Positions 37,175 to 44,667 of a DNA stretch of 64,000 bases are shown piece after piece. Origin of the DNA: Azospirillum sp. (GTDB lineage: Bacteria; Pseudomonadota; Alphaproteobacteria; Azospirillales; Azospirillaceae). Under the pieces are notes generated by a model, which was not told the origin of the DNA, made no database searches, and was given only the letters and a program-made list of their open reading frames with translations. Numbering within the stretch: the first letter of the stretch is position 1; each line of letters begins with the position of its first letter. The position numbers were made by a program, and so were the translations under genes. The stretch covers positions 248,001-312,000 of the forward strand of contig WGNK01000020.1 in assembly GCA_016124535.1 (NCBI GenBank), in the 5' to 3' direction.

Positions 37175-37854
37175 CGGCAGTCCGACAGCTTGTAGCCGAG
37201 CCCGTGCACGGTCTGCACCGGGGCCCCGCCCACCGCCTGGAATTTGGCGCGCACCCGCCGGAGATGGCTGTCGACGGTGCGGTCGCTGACATAGTGGTCG
37301 AGCCCATAGGCACCGTCCATCAGGGCATCGCGGCTGAACACCTTGCCCGGCCGCTCAACCAGCGTGCGCAGCAGCGCGAACTCGGTCACGGTCAGCACCA
37401 CCTCGTGCTCGGCCCAGAAGGCGCGGAACGCCTCGGCGTCGAGCCGCAGGCAGCCGTGCCGCAGCTGGGGCGGCGGCGCGGCGGTCTCAAGCGGCGCCAA
37501 ACGGCGCAGCACCGCCTTGACCCGTGCCACCAGCTCCCGCGGCGAGAACGGCTTGCCGATGTAGTCGTCGCCGCCCAGTTCCAGCCCGAGCACGCGGTCG
37601 ATCTCGTCGTCGCGCGACGACAGGAAGATGATCGGGACCCGGCTGTCGCGCCGCAGCCGGCGGCACACTTCGGTGCCGTCCAGTTCGGGCATCATCACGT
37701 CGAGCAGGATCAGATCGGGCGCCGCCGAAGCCGCCAGCGCCAGGCCCTGGCTGCCATCAGCGGCCTCGATCACCGCGAAACCCTCGCGGGTCAGGGCGAA
37801 ACGGATGACGTCGCGGAGATGGGGATCGTCGTCGATCAGGAGAATTCTGGCCAC
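37171..37854 (-). CDS. creB: CreB-like OmpR-family response regulator
   Basis: This 227-residue regulator has a receiver domain (ILLIDDDPHLRDVI; acceptor Asp in LILLDVMMPELDG) and a C-terminal winged helix (LTVTEFALLRTLVERPGKVFSRD ... RTVDSHLRRVRAKF). I chose the GTG at 37854, which gives the standard start, with GAGGGGG upstream. Partner of the CreC-like kinase; divergent from creD with a cre-tag-like direct repeat in the shared promoter region. It heads the four-gene two-component operon. Confidence 0.87.
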   Translation of the reverse strand: MARILLIDDDPHLRDVIRFALTREGFAVIEAADGSQGLALAASAAPDLILLDVMMPELDGTEVCRRLRRDSRVPIIFLSSRDDEIDRVLGLELGGDDYIGKPFSPRELVARVKAVLRRLAPLETAAPPPQLRHGCLRLDAEAFRAFWAEHEVVLTVTEFALLRTLVERPGKVFSRDALMDGAYGLDHYVSDRTVDSHLRRVRAKFQAVGGAPVQTVHGLGYKLSDCR

Positions 37855-37931
37855 GCCGCCGCCCCCTCGTGATCCCTGGAAGAAGTGATCGCTGGTCGAA
37901 GTGATCGCCGGGTCGACCTTAGCTGAACGGC

Positions 37932-37947
37932 TGCACGAATTCTGCAC
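37932..37947. promoter_or_regulatory. cre-tag-like direct repeat between creB and creD
   Basis: TGCAC-GAATTC-TGCAC has the same build and spacing as the CreB/BlrA box TTCAC-N6-TTCAC: two direct pentamers 11 bases apart, one turn of DNA. It lies in the divergent promoter region, 78 bases from the creB start and 121 bases from the creD start. One base differs in each half (G for T). Confidence 0.6.
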
Positions 37948-38067
37948 CAAGAATCCGACAGTCCGGCACGGCTTCGTCATCGCCGCGGCAATCCCGCCTG
38001 GCACAACCAGGACACCGGCACGACCGCCCGCGGGCGATGCCCCACCCTCAAATCTTGGAGATGCCCG

Positions 38068-39507
38068 ATGACCACCCCATCGCCTGCGCCGGACGACGGA
38101 CGTCGTCCCAGACCGGGCTCCGCCTGGGCACGCCGGGTCTCCGCGCCGGTCCAGAAGCTGGCCGCGATCGGCGTCGTCGTCGTGCTGACCGCGATCGCCA
38201 CCGGGATGGTGTCCGGCGTGATCGAGGATCGCGCGCAGCGGCAGCAGGGAGTCCAGGAAGAGTTTCAGTCGAGCTGGGGACCGCAACAGCTGCTGCGCGG
38301 ACCGCTGCTGGTCATCCCCTACCGGATCGCATCGGGGGGACCCCGCAGTTACCTGAAACTGGCCCCGGCCCAACTGGCGGCAGCGGTCCGACTGTCGCCG
38401 GAAAGCCGCCACCGCGGCGTCTTCCACGCCACGCTCTATACCGCTTCGGTCGATCTCAAGGGCAGCTTCGCGGTTCCCGGCGAAGCGAATCTCGCCGAGT
38501 CCCTCGGACCGGAGGCCGCGATCTTATGGTCGGAGGCCTTCGTGATCCTGGAAAGCGCCGGTTTGTCGGGCTTGGCCGCGAGCGACGGCCTGACCTGGAA
38601 CGGCACCGCGCTGCCCTGGCGCAGCTGCCGCGCGGCGGTCGCGTACGCCGACGATTGCCGCAACATTGTCGCCGTCCTCGCGCGGACGCCGTTGGCGGCG
38701 GCTGCAAACGGGACCACGGACGGCGTGCCGTCCAGCCTTGATCCGGTTGCGGCGGCGCAACCGGCGGTCATCGTGCCGTTCCAGGCAACGCTGACGCTCC
38801 GCGGCAGCGGCGGGCTCGCGTTGACGGTCCAAGGCAAGGCGGTCGAGGCGAGCATGACCGCGCCGTGGCCCACCCCCAGCTTCTCCGGCACGCTGCTGCC
38901 GACGAGTTCGACGGTGACCGATACCGGCTTCGAGGCGACCTGGCAGGCGGTGCAATATGCGTCGCCCCAGAGTTGGACCTCCGGCCTGATCATAGACCAG
39001 GTCGGGGAGGGGACGGTTGCCGCCGGCGTCGATCTGCTGGAAGCGACCCCGACTTATCGGACGATCCATCGGGCCGCCAAATACAATATTCTATTCGTGG
39101 CGCTCTGTTTCACCACCTATTATTTGTTCGAACTCATGACCGGCGCCCGCATTCACGTCGTCCATTATGGGCTGCTCGGCCTGTCGCTGTCCTTGTTCGC
39201 GCTGCTGCTGCTGTCGTTCAGCGAACCGCTCGGCTACGTCCTGGGCTATACGATCAGTGCCGCGCTGGTCCTGGTGCAGGCCTCGCTGTTCACCGCGACG
39301 ATGGCCCGCCGCCGCCGCGACGCCGTTCTGTTCACGGTGATGCTCGCGACCTCGTTTGGTTTCCTGTTTGTTTTGATCGGTCTGGAGACCTACTCGCTGC
39401 TGCTCGGATCGGTCGCGCTGTTTGTGGCGCTGTCGGTGGTGATGGTGCTGTCCCGGCACATCGACTGGTCAGGAGAAGCGCGATTGCCGGCTTCCGCGAC
39501 GGTCTGA
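38068..39507 (+). CDS. creD: Inner-membrane protein CreD
   Basis: CreD is an inner-membrane protein controlled by CreBC; it affects envelope integrity and, in some species, beta-lactam resistance. The 479-residue protein has a first helix near residues 31-48, a large periplasmic part starting GPQQLLRGPLLVIPY (typical of the family), and a C-terminal bundle of five or six helices (NILFVALCFTTYYLFELMTG onwards) ending ALSVVMVLSRHIDW. The ATG has TTGGAG seven bases upstream. Divergent from creB. Confidence 0.92.
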   Translation: MTTPSPAPDDGRRPRPGSAWARRVSAPVQKLAAIGVVVVLTAIATGMVSGVIEDRAQRQQGVQEEFQSSWGPQQLLRGPLLVIPYRIASGGPRSYLKLAPAQLAAAVRLSPESRHRGVFHATLYTASVDLKGSFAVPGEANLAESLGPEAAILWSEAFVILESAGLSGLAASDGLTWNGTALPWRSCRAAVAYADDCRNIVAVLARTPLAAAANGTTDGVPSSLDPVAAAQPAVIVPFQATLTLRGSGGLALTVQGKAVEASMTAPWPTPSFSGTLLPTSSTVTDTGFEATWQAVQYASPQSWTSGLIIDQVGEGTVAAGVDLLEATPTYRTIHRAAKYNILFVALCFTTYYLFELMTGARIHVVHYGLLGLSLSLFALLLLSFSEPLGYVLGYTISAALVLVQASLFTATMARRRRDAVLFTVMLATSFGFLFVLIGLETYSLLLGSVALFVALSVVMVLSRHIDWSGEARLPASATV

Positions 39508-39689
39508 GCGGTGGCCGCCCCAGGGCGCAAGGAGCGGCGCGACGGCGCCGCTCCGGGGGCTCGTCAGGGCCCGATATCAGCGTCCGATAAATGACGCGAA
39601 AAAGTTGCATAAATCGAAAGCCACGCGGCCCTCACGCCGAATTGAACCGATGTGACGCCTGAGCGGAACGCGACTGTTCTAACGTCGGC

Positions 39690-39739
39690 GTTGTAAGGTC
39701 TGAAGGAACAATGGCTTAGAGCCATGGGCGTCTTACAAC
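39690..39739 (+). promoter_or_regulatory. Nested stem-loop in the leader before the DUF2064 gene
   Basis: GTTGTAAG at 39690-39697 pairs with CTTACAAC at 39732-39739, and between them ATGGCT-TAG-AGCCAT (39711-39725) forms a second perfect stem. The arrangement lies 54-103 bases before the ATG at 39793 and could be a structured 5' leader or an operator. The rest of the 285-base gap after creD shows no gene. Confidence 0.5.
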
Positions 39740-39792
39740 CATAGGCGATGGCGGCGTCATCACGGCCATTCAAGAAAAAAGAGGCGATTCAC

Positions 39793-40572
39793 ATGGTTCC
39801 GCTTTGTGGCGTCGCCGTCATGGCCAAGGCATCAATTCCAGGGCGAGCCAAGACGCGCCTGGTCCCACCGCTGTCTGGTGATGAGGCGGCGGCGTTCAAT
39901 ACCGCCTTCCTGAAGGACGTCTTCGCCAATATTGCCGCGGCCGCCGGCGAGGCGCCGATCGCCGGTTATGCCGCGGGGGGGCCGGCCGGCGCCGAGGCGT
40001 TCTTTCGCGACACTTTGCCGCCGGAGGCGCGATATTTCGACTGCTGGTTCGCCAACTTCGGTGAGTGTTTGCGCCATGCGACCTGGGAGCTGTTTTCCCG
40101 CGGGCATGACGGGGCTGTGGTGTTGAATTCCGACAGCCCGACTCTGCCGACCGGGCTGCTGGTCCGCACCGCGGAAATTCTGGCGGAGCCAGGCGACCGG
40201 GCGGTGCTTGGCCCGGCCGACGACGGTGGCTACTACCTGCTCGGGCTCAAGCACCGGCATGACCGCATGTACCAGGGGATCGACTGGAGCACCGAGCATG
40301 TCGCGCAACAGACCTTGGCGCGCGCCGAGGAATTGGGCCTGCCGGTCCATATTCTGCCGACCTGGTACGATGTCGATAATCGCACGGCGCTGCAGACCCT
40401 CCACGGCGAATTGTTCGAAGGCCGGCCCTTCGACCGGGGCGGCCTGCGCGCAAATGAGGCGCGGCACACCGCGGAGCTGATGCGCAGGCTGCTGTTCGAG
40501 TCGGATCTGGCGTACCGTCTGGGCATCGGCCAGGATGCCGCACAGCGAGGTGACGACCGATGGATAGCCTGA
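39793..40572 (+). CDS. TIGR04282/DUF2064 family glycosyltransferase-like protein
   Basis: The 259-residue protein has the family's nucleotidyl/glycosyltransferase-A-like fold: VMAKASIPGRAKTRLVPPL at the N-terminus, VVLNSDSPTLPTGLL (metal-binding Asp region) and GPADDGGYYLLGLK. Members are annotated in arsenosugar synthesis, but most occur elsewhere and their substrates are unknown. I chose the ATG at 39793, with AGAGG eight bases upstream, over 39748. Its end overlaps the radical SAM gene by 13 bases, and a family 2 glycosyltransferase follows, suggesting a shared glycan or lipid pathway. Confidence 0.85.
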   Translation: MVPLCGVAVMAKASIPGRAKTRLVPPLSGDEAAAFNTAFLKDVFANIAAAAGEAPIAGYAAGGPAGAEAFFRDTLPPEARYFDCWFANFGECLRHATWELFSRGHDGAVVLNSDSPTLPTGLLVRTAEILAEPGDRAVLGPADDGGYYLLGLKHRHDRMYQGIDWSTEHVAQQTLARAEELGLPVHILPTWYDVDNRTALQTLHGELFEGRPFDRGGLRANEARHTAELMRRLLFESDLAYRLGIGQDAAQRGDDRWIA

Positions 40573-41630
40573 CGGAGCCGAAGCCGGCGGTCGATCCGCG
40601 CCGCTATTTCGAGCAGGTCGATGCCGAGCGCAGCGGCACGCCGAAGGCGAGGCCGGTTTGCCTCTACCTGGAAACCACCAACCGCTGCAATCTGCTGTGC
40701 ACGACCTGCCCGCGGACCTATGCCGAACTGGAGCCGCCGGCGGATCTGAGCTGGGAGCTGTTCACCCGGATCGTCGATCAGATCCCCGAGCTTCAGCGTG
40801 CCGTGCTCCATGGCGTCGGCGAGCCGATGCTGGTCCAGGACCTGCCGCGTATGGTCCGCTATCTGAAGGACCGCGGCACCTATGTTCTGTTCAACACCAA
40901 CGGCACCGCGCTCAACGAGCGCAATGGCCGCGCCCTGATCGACGCCGGGCTGGACGAGTTGCGGGTGTCGCTGGACGCCGCCGACCGGGCGACCTACAAG
41001 GCGGTTCGCGGCAAGAACTATTTCGATCGGATTCTGCGCAATGTCCGCGGCTTTCGCGCGCTGCAGGAGCGCGAGGGCCACGCTTTGCCGCGGGTCTCGG
41101 CCTGGCTCACCGGGCTGAAGGAAACCATCGCCGACCTGCCGGCCTTCGTCCGGGTCGCTGCCGCCGCCGGGGTCAAGGAAGCCTACCTGCAACGGCTGGT
41201 GTTCTTCGACCAGGACGCGGTTGGCATGGCCAGGCCCGACCAGGCGCTCTACGAACAGTTGAGCCGCGAAGAGACCGCGGCAATCGAAGAAGCCCAGGCG
41301 GTCGCCGCCGAGCTTGGCATCGCGTTCAGCGCCTCCGGGGCGGCGTCGGAACCGGGGCTCAGCCTGAAACGGCCGGATAGCGGGTCGCCGTGGTCGATGT
41401 GCCGACGGCCGTGGACGCTGATGTATTTTACGGCCAACGGTCGGGCCTTGCCCTGCTGCATTGCGCCGTTCTCCCAGCGGGGCTACGAGAACTACACCCT
41501 GGGCGATGCGACCCGGCAGACCCTGGACGAAATCTGGAGCGGACCGGCCTACCACAGCTTCCGCGAGGCTCTGCTGTCCGACCATCCGCCGCAGGCTTGC
41601 GCCAGCTGCGGCCAGCGCTGGAGCCTGTGA
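40560..41630 (+). CDS. Radical SAM/SPASM domain protein
   Basis: The 356-residue protein has the radical SAM cluster motif CNLLCTTC (near residue 41-48) with the AdoMet-binding GVGEPMLV segment, and a C-terminal SPASM-like auxiliary-cluster region with cysteines in LPCCIAPF and CASCGQRW. It should catalyse a radical modification; the substrate is not known. It starts inside the DUF2064 gene and its TGA overlaps the next ATG (TGATG), so three genes are coupled. Confidence 0.88.
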   Translation: MDSLTEPKPAVDPRRYFEQVDAERSGTPKARPVCLYLETTNRCNLLCTTCPRTYAELEPPADLSWELFTRIVDQIPELQRAVLHGVGEPMLVQDLPRMVRYLKDRGTYVLFNTNGTALNERNGRALIDAGLDELRVSLDAADRATYKAVRGKNYFDRILRNVRGFRALQEREGHALPRVSAWLTGLKETIADLPAFVRVAAAAGVKEAYLQRLVFFDQDAVGMARPDQALYEQLSREETAAIEEAQAVAAELGIAFSASGAASEPGLSLKRPDSGSPWSMCRRPWTLMYFTANGRALPCCIAPFSQRGYENYTLGDATRQTLDEIWSGPAYHSFREALLSDHPPQACASCGQRWSL

Positions 41631-42364
41631 TGGCGTCAGACCCCGCCGCGGCGCCGGTCCCGGCCCGGCCGCGCGTCGCCCTGGTGGTGCCGACCTTCAA
41701 CGAGGAAGAGGCGATCGGGCCGACGCTGGCCGGGGTGCCGCAGGGCGCGGTTGACCTGGTGGTGGTCGCCGATGGCGGCAGCGCCGATCGGACGGTCGAG
41801 CGGGCGCGGGCCGCCGGTGCCGAGGTCGTCTCGCCGGGACGTGGTTTCGGGCTTGGCTGCCTGGCGGCGGTGCGCCATGCCATCGGCGCCGATATCGTCG
41901 TCTTCATGGACGGCGACGGCGCCGATGATCCGGGGATGATCCCGAGCCTGGTCGAGCCGATCGCGCGCGGCGAGGCTGATTTCGTCATGGCATCCCGCGC
42001 CACCGGCGAGCGGGAGCCCGGCAGCATGTCGTGGCACCAACTGGCCGCAGGCTGGGCCGCCGGCCAAGGCATGCGGCTGCTCTACGGGGTGCGCTTCACC
42101 GATATGTGCACCTTTCGCGCAATCCGACGCGATCGCCTGCTGGCGCTCGGCATGACCGAGATGACCTATGGCTGGAACCTCGAAATGCAGATGCGGGCTG
42201 CGCGCGCCGGCCTGGTCAGCCGCGAGGTTCCGGTCGCCTACCGCTGCCGGCGGGGCGGCGTCTCCAAGGTTGCCGGCAACCTGCGCAGCTCGATCCGGGT
42301 CGGCTTTCGCCTGGTTGCCACCTTCCTGCGCGTGGCGGCCCAGCCAACACCCCGGCCGACTTGA
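41630..42364 (+). CDS. Family 2 glycosyltransferase (dolichol-phosphate mannosyltransferase-like)
   Basis: The 244-residue GT-A enzyme shows VALVVPTFNEEEAIGPTL at the N-terminus, the metal-binding motif FMDGDGADDP, and ASRATGEREPGSMS. It resembles DPM1-type enzymes that load a sugar on a polyprenyl phosphate at the cytoplasmic membrane face. There is no membrane helix. I place the start at the ATG 41630, which overlaps the radical SAM stop; longer frames upstream run through that gene. Last gene of the three-gene unit. Confidence 0.88.
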   Translation: MASDPAAAPVPARPRVALVVPTFNEEEAIGPTLAGVPQGAVDLVVVADGGSADRTVERARAAGAEVVSPGRGFGLGCLAAVRHAIGADIVVFMDGDGADDPGMIPSLVEPIARGEADFVMASRATGEREPGSMSWHQLAAGWAAGQGMRLLYGVRFTDMCTFRAIRRDRLLALGMTEMTYGWNLEMQMRAARAGLVSREVPVAYRCRRGGVSKVAGNLRSSIRVGFRLVATFLRVAAQPTPRPT

Positions 42365-42403
42365 TCCGACGCCCCGGCGCGGCCGTGTCGCGCTTTTCCG
42401 TCC

Positions 42404-42458
42404 GCGGCGCAAGGTTTTCGCGGCGCAAGGTTTCAGCGGCGCAAGGTTTCAGCGGCGC
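42404..42458. repeat. 16-base tandem repeat at a convergent gene junction
   Basis: GCGGCGCAAGGTTT begins at 42404, 42420 and 42436, with a partial fourth copy at 42452. The array lies between the stops of the glycosyltransferase and PRC-barrel genes and covers the stop codon of the latter. Confidence 0.9.
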
Positions 42459-42937
42459 CCCAGGGCGATGCGGATGGTTTCGTCGCGGCCGAGTGGCTGG
42501 TCGGTTCCGGCGGTCCAGGGGACTGCCGATTCGAAATCCTGGCGCGAAAACTCCATCGCATTGACCTGCCTGGCCAGAATGGCCACGGTTTCGAGCGGCA
42601 CCGCCACCGGCCGGGCACCCCAGCCGAACCAGCCGCCGAACGGCACCACCAGGCACAGCTTGCCGGAGTCGGTGCGCACCACCTGCTGAATCCGCCCCAG
42701 AGTCTGGTCCCACCGGTCCAGGACCGGCAGGCCGATCAGGTCCCCGACCCGAACCGGCTGCGGGAACCGCCGCGCCATGATCTGTTCAGGGGTTGGCGCC
42801 GGCCCGCCCGCGGCGGCTTCGACCGATGGCGGCCGGACCGGTGCGCAGGCGGCCTGCGCTGCACCGTGCCACGCCAACAGGCAGCTCGCCGCGGCGACGG
42901 TGATCGAAAGCGATCCGAAAGTCCGCTTGCAGCCCAT
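42449..42937 (-). CDS. Exported PRC-barrel-like protein
   Basis: The 162-residue protein starts with a signal peptide (about 30 residues, ending AAQAACAPV). The mature part has a PRC-barrel-like beta domain (VRVGDLIGLPVLDRWDQTLG, IQQVVRTDSGKLCLVVPFGG). Its function is unknown; exported PRC-barrel proteins often bind or stabilise redox or surface partners. I chose the ATG at 42937, with GGGGGAGACGGGGG directly upstream. Divergent from the cytochrome b/molybdoenzyme pair. Confidence 0.75.
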   Translation of the reverse strand: MGCKRTFGSLSITVAAASCLLAWHGAAQAACAPVRPPSVEAAAGGPAPTPEQIMARRFPQPVRVGDLIGLPVLDRWDQTLGRIQQVVRTDSGKLCLVVPFGGWFGWGARPVAVPLETVAILARQVNAMEFSRQDFESAVPWTAGTDQPLGRDETIRIALGRR

Positions 42938-43128
42938 CCCCCGTCTCCCCCGGATGATTTCGATCGATCCGCTGTGACGATAGGGAAAAGCTGCCGGCAC
43001 GACCACGACTGCCCGATGTTTCACCATCACTTTTTGTTGATTCGGGTGTGACATGCAGAGTGTGCGGCGCAGGCACATGATTGCCGATCGATACGCTGAT
43101 CGTCCCCAACCCGCCCGGAGGGCCAGAC

Positions 43129-43812
43129 ATGAGCGATACGCGGGCGAAGTCAGACCACGCAAGGCCGCCCCGCCTCCACCCGCTGCCGATCCGGATCATG
43201 CATTGGATCAATGCCGTCACGATCATCGTCATGATCGGCAGCGGCTGGAAGATCTACAATGATGAAGTGATCTTCGGCTGGCTTCATTTCCCCCAGGAAG
43301 TCGTGCTGGGCATCTGGGCACAGCACGCGCTGCAATGGCACTTCGCGGCGATGTGGGTATTCACCCTCAATGGGCTCGCCTATCTGGTTTACGGCCTGGT
43401 CACCGGGCGGTTTCGCCGCAAGCTGCTGCCGATCCGCCCCCGCGAGGTGATCGGCGAGGTGATCGACGCGCTGCGTCTGCGGCTGAAGCACGACGACCTG
43501 ACCGTGTACAATGCGGTCCAGCGGGTTCTTTACCTGGGCGTCATCGTCCTGTGTATCCTGCAGCTACTGTCCGGGCTGGCGATCTGGAAGCCGGTGCAGT
43601 TCCAGGAGCTGACAGCGCTCTTCACCGGATTCCAAGGCGCGCGCCTGGCCCATTTCCTGTTCATGGCCGGCATCGTGCTCTTCCTGGTGGTTCATGTCTG
43701 CCTGGCTCTTATGGTACCGCGCACACTGGTGGCGATGGTGACCGGCGGCCCCGAGGTTGATCCGGAGACCGGCGCCGCGCCGACGCCCCAGACCGCCATT
43801 TCCTCGTCGTGA
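43129..43812 (+). CDS. Cytochrome b561-type membrane subunit
   Basis: The 227-residue protein has four main hydrophobic helices with histidines placed for two b haems (RIMHWINAVTIIVMIGSGW; WHFAAMWVFTLNGLAYLVYG; HFLFMAGIVLFLVVHVCLAL). The fold matches cytochrome b subunits that exchange electrons with periplasmic molybdoenzymes. ATG at 43129 with GGAGGG nine bases upstream. The molybdopterin enzyme gene follows directly, so the two probably form a quinone-linked oxidoreductase, comparable to MsrP/MsrQ. Confidence 0.88.
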   Translation: MSDTRAKSDHARPPRLHPLPIRIMHWINAVTIIVMIGSGWKIYNDEVIFGWLHFPQEVVLGIWAQHALQWHFAAMWVFTLNGLAYLVYGLVTGRFRRKLLPIRPREVIGEVIDALRLRLKHDDLTVYNAVQRVLYLGVIVLCILQLLSGLAIWKPVQFQELTALFTGFQGARLAHFLFMAGIVLFLVVHVCLALMVPRTLVAMVTGGPEVDPETGAAPTPQTAISSS

Positions 43813-43826
43813 CCGGGAGCTCCGCC

Positions 43827-44618
43827 ATGTCGCTACGTCCCCCGACCTCCTCGCGTTTCCGGCCGCAACGCCCGATCGATCAGAGTCTGCTCCACGAGCA
43901 TCGCGCCCTGATCGAGCGGATCGACCGCCGCGGCGTGCTGCGCGGCAGCCTCAGCCTGGGCGCCCTGATCATGCTGAGCGGCTGCAACATCAGCGAATCC
44001 GGCGCGGTCCAGGCGGTGCTTCGGCGCATCTCCGAGTTCAATGACGGCGTCCAGTCGCTGCTGTTCAACCCGAACAAGCTGGCGCCGACCTACACCGAGG
44101 CCGAGGTGGTGAAGCCACCGCGCTTCAATGCCTATTATGAGATCGAAGACCTGAAGCCGGTCGATCGGGCGACGTGGAAGCTGGAATTGGCCGGGCTGAT
44201 CGCCGACAAGCGCCCGTGGTCGGCCGAGCAGCTCCAGGCGCTGCCCGAACAGGAGCTGATCATCCGTCATATCTGCGTCGAAGGCTGGGACTATATCGGT
44301 CAGTGGTCGGGGGTGAACCTGCGCGAGTTTCTGGTTCGGATCGGTGCTGACCTGACAGCCAAGTATGTCGGCTTCCGCTGTGCCGATGACTATTTCGAAA
44401 GCATCGACATGGCGACTGCGCTGCACCCGCAGACCATCCTGGCCACTCGCTACGCCCACGAACCGATCGCCGACCCGTTCGGCTATCCCTTGCGCCTGCG
44501 CACCGCGACCAAGCTCGGCTTCAAGAACCCGAAATGGATTACCGCCATGGAGGTCACCAATGTGAACCCGGGCGGCTTCCACCCGAACAACGGTTTCAAC
44601 TGGTTCTCGGGACTGTGA
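43827..44618 (+). CDS. Periplasmic molybdopterin-dependent oxidoreductase (sulfite oxidase fold)
   Basis: The 263-residue protein has a twin-arginine-like leader (DRRGVLRGSLSLGALIML) ending in a lipobox LSGC, so it may be exported folded and lipid-anchored. The mature part is a sulfite-oxidase/MsrP-type domain with the molybdenum-ligand cysteine in RHICVEGWDYIGQWSG and RCADDYFESIDM. The ATG 43827 has GGGAG upstream; a GTG at 43809 overlapping the cytochrome stop is an alternative. It should take electrons from or pass them to the cytochrome b encoded before it. Substrate unknown. Confidence 0.86.
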   Translation: MSLRPPTSSRFRPQRPIDQSLLHEHRALIERIDRRGVLRGSLSLGALIMLSGCNISESGAVQAVLRRISEFNDGVQSLLFNPNKLAPTYTEAEVVKPPRFNAYYEIEDLKPVDRATWKLELAGLIADKRPWSAEQLQALPEQELIIRHICVEGWDYIGQWSGVNLREFLVRIGADLTAKYVGFRCADDYFESIDMATALHPQTILATRYAHEPIADPFGYPLRLRTATKLGFKNPKWITAMEVTNVNPGGFHPNNGFNWFSGL

Positions 44619-44667
44619 AACGCCGGCCCCGGGCGGTCCGGCCCTCGCCGGTCTCGGGAGCGGTGGC

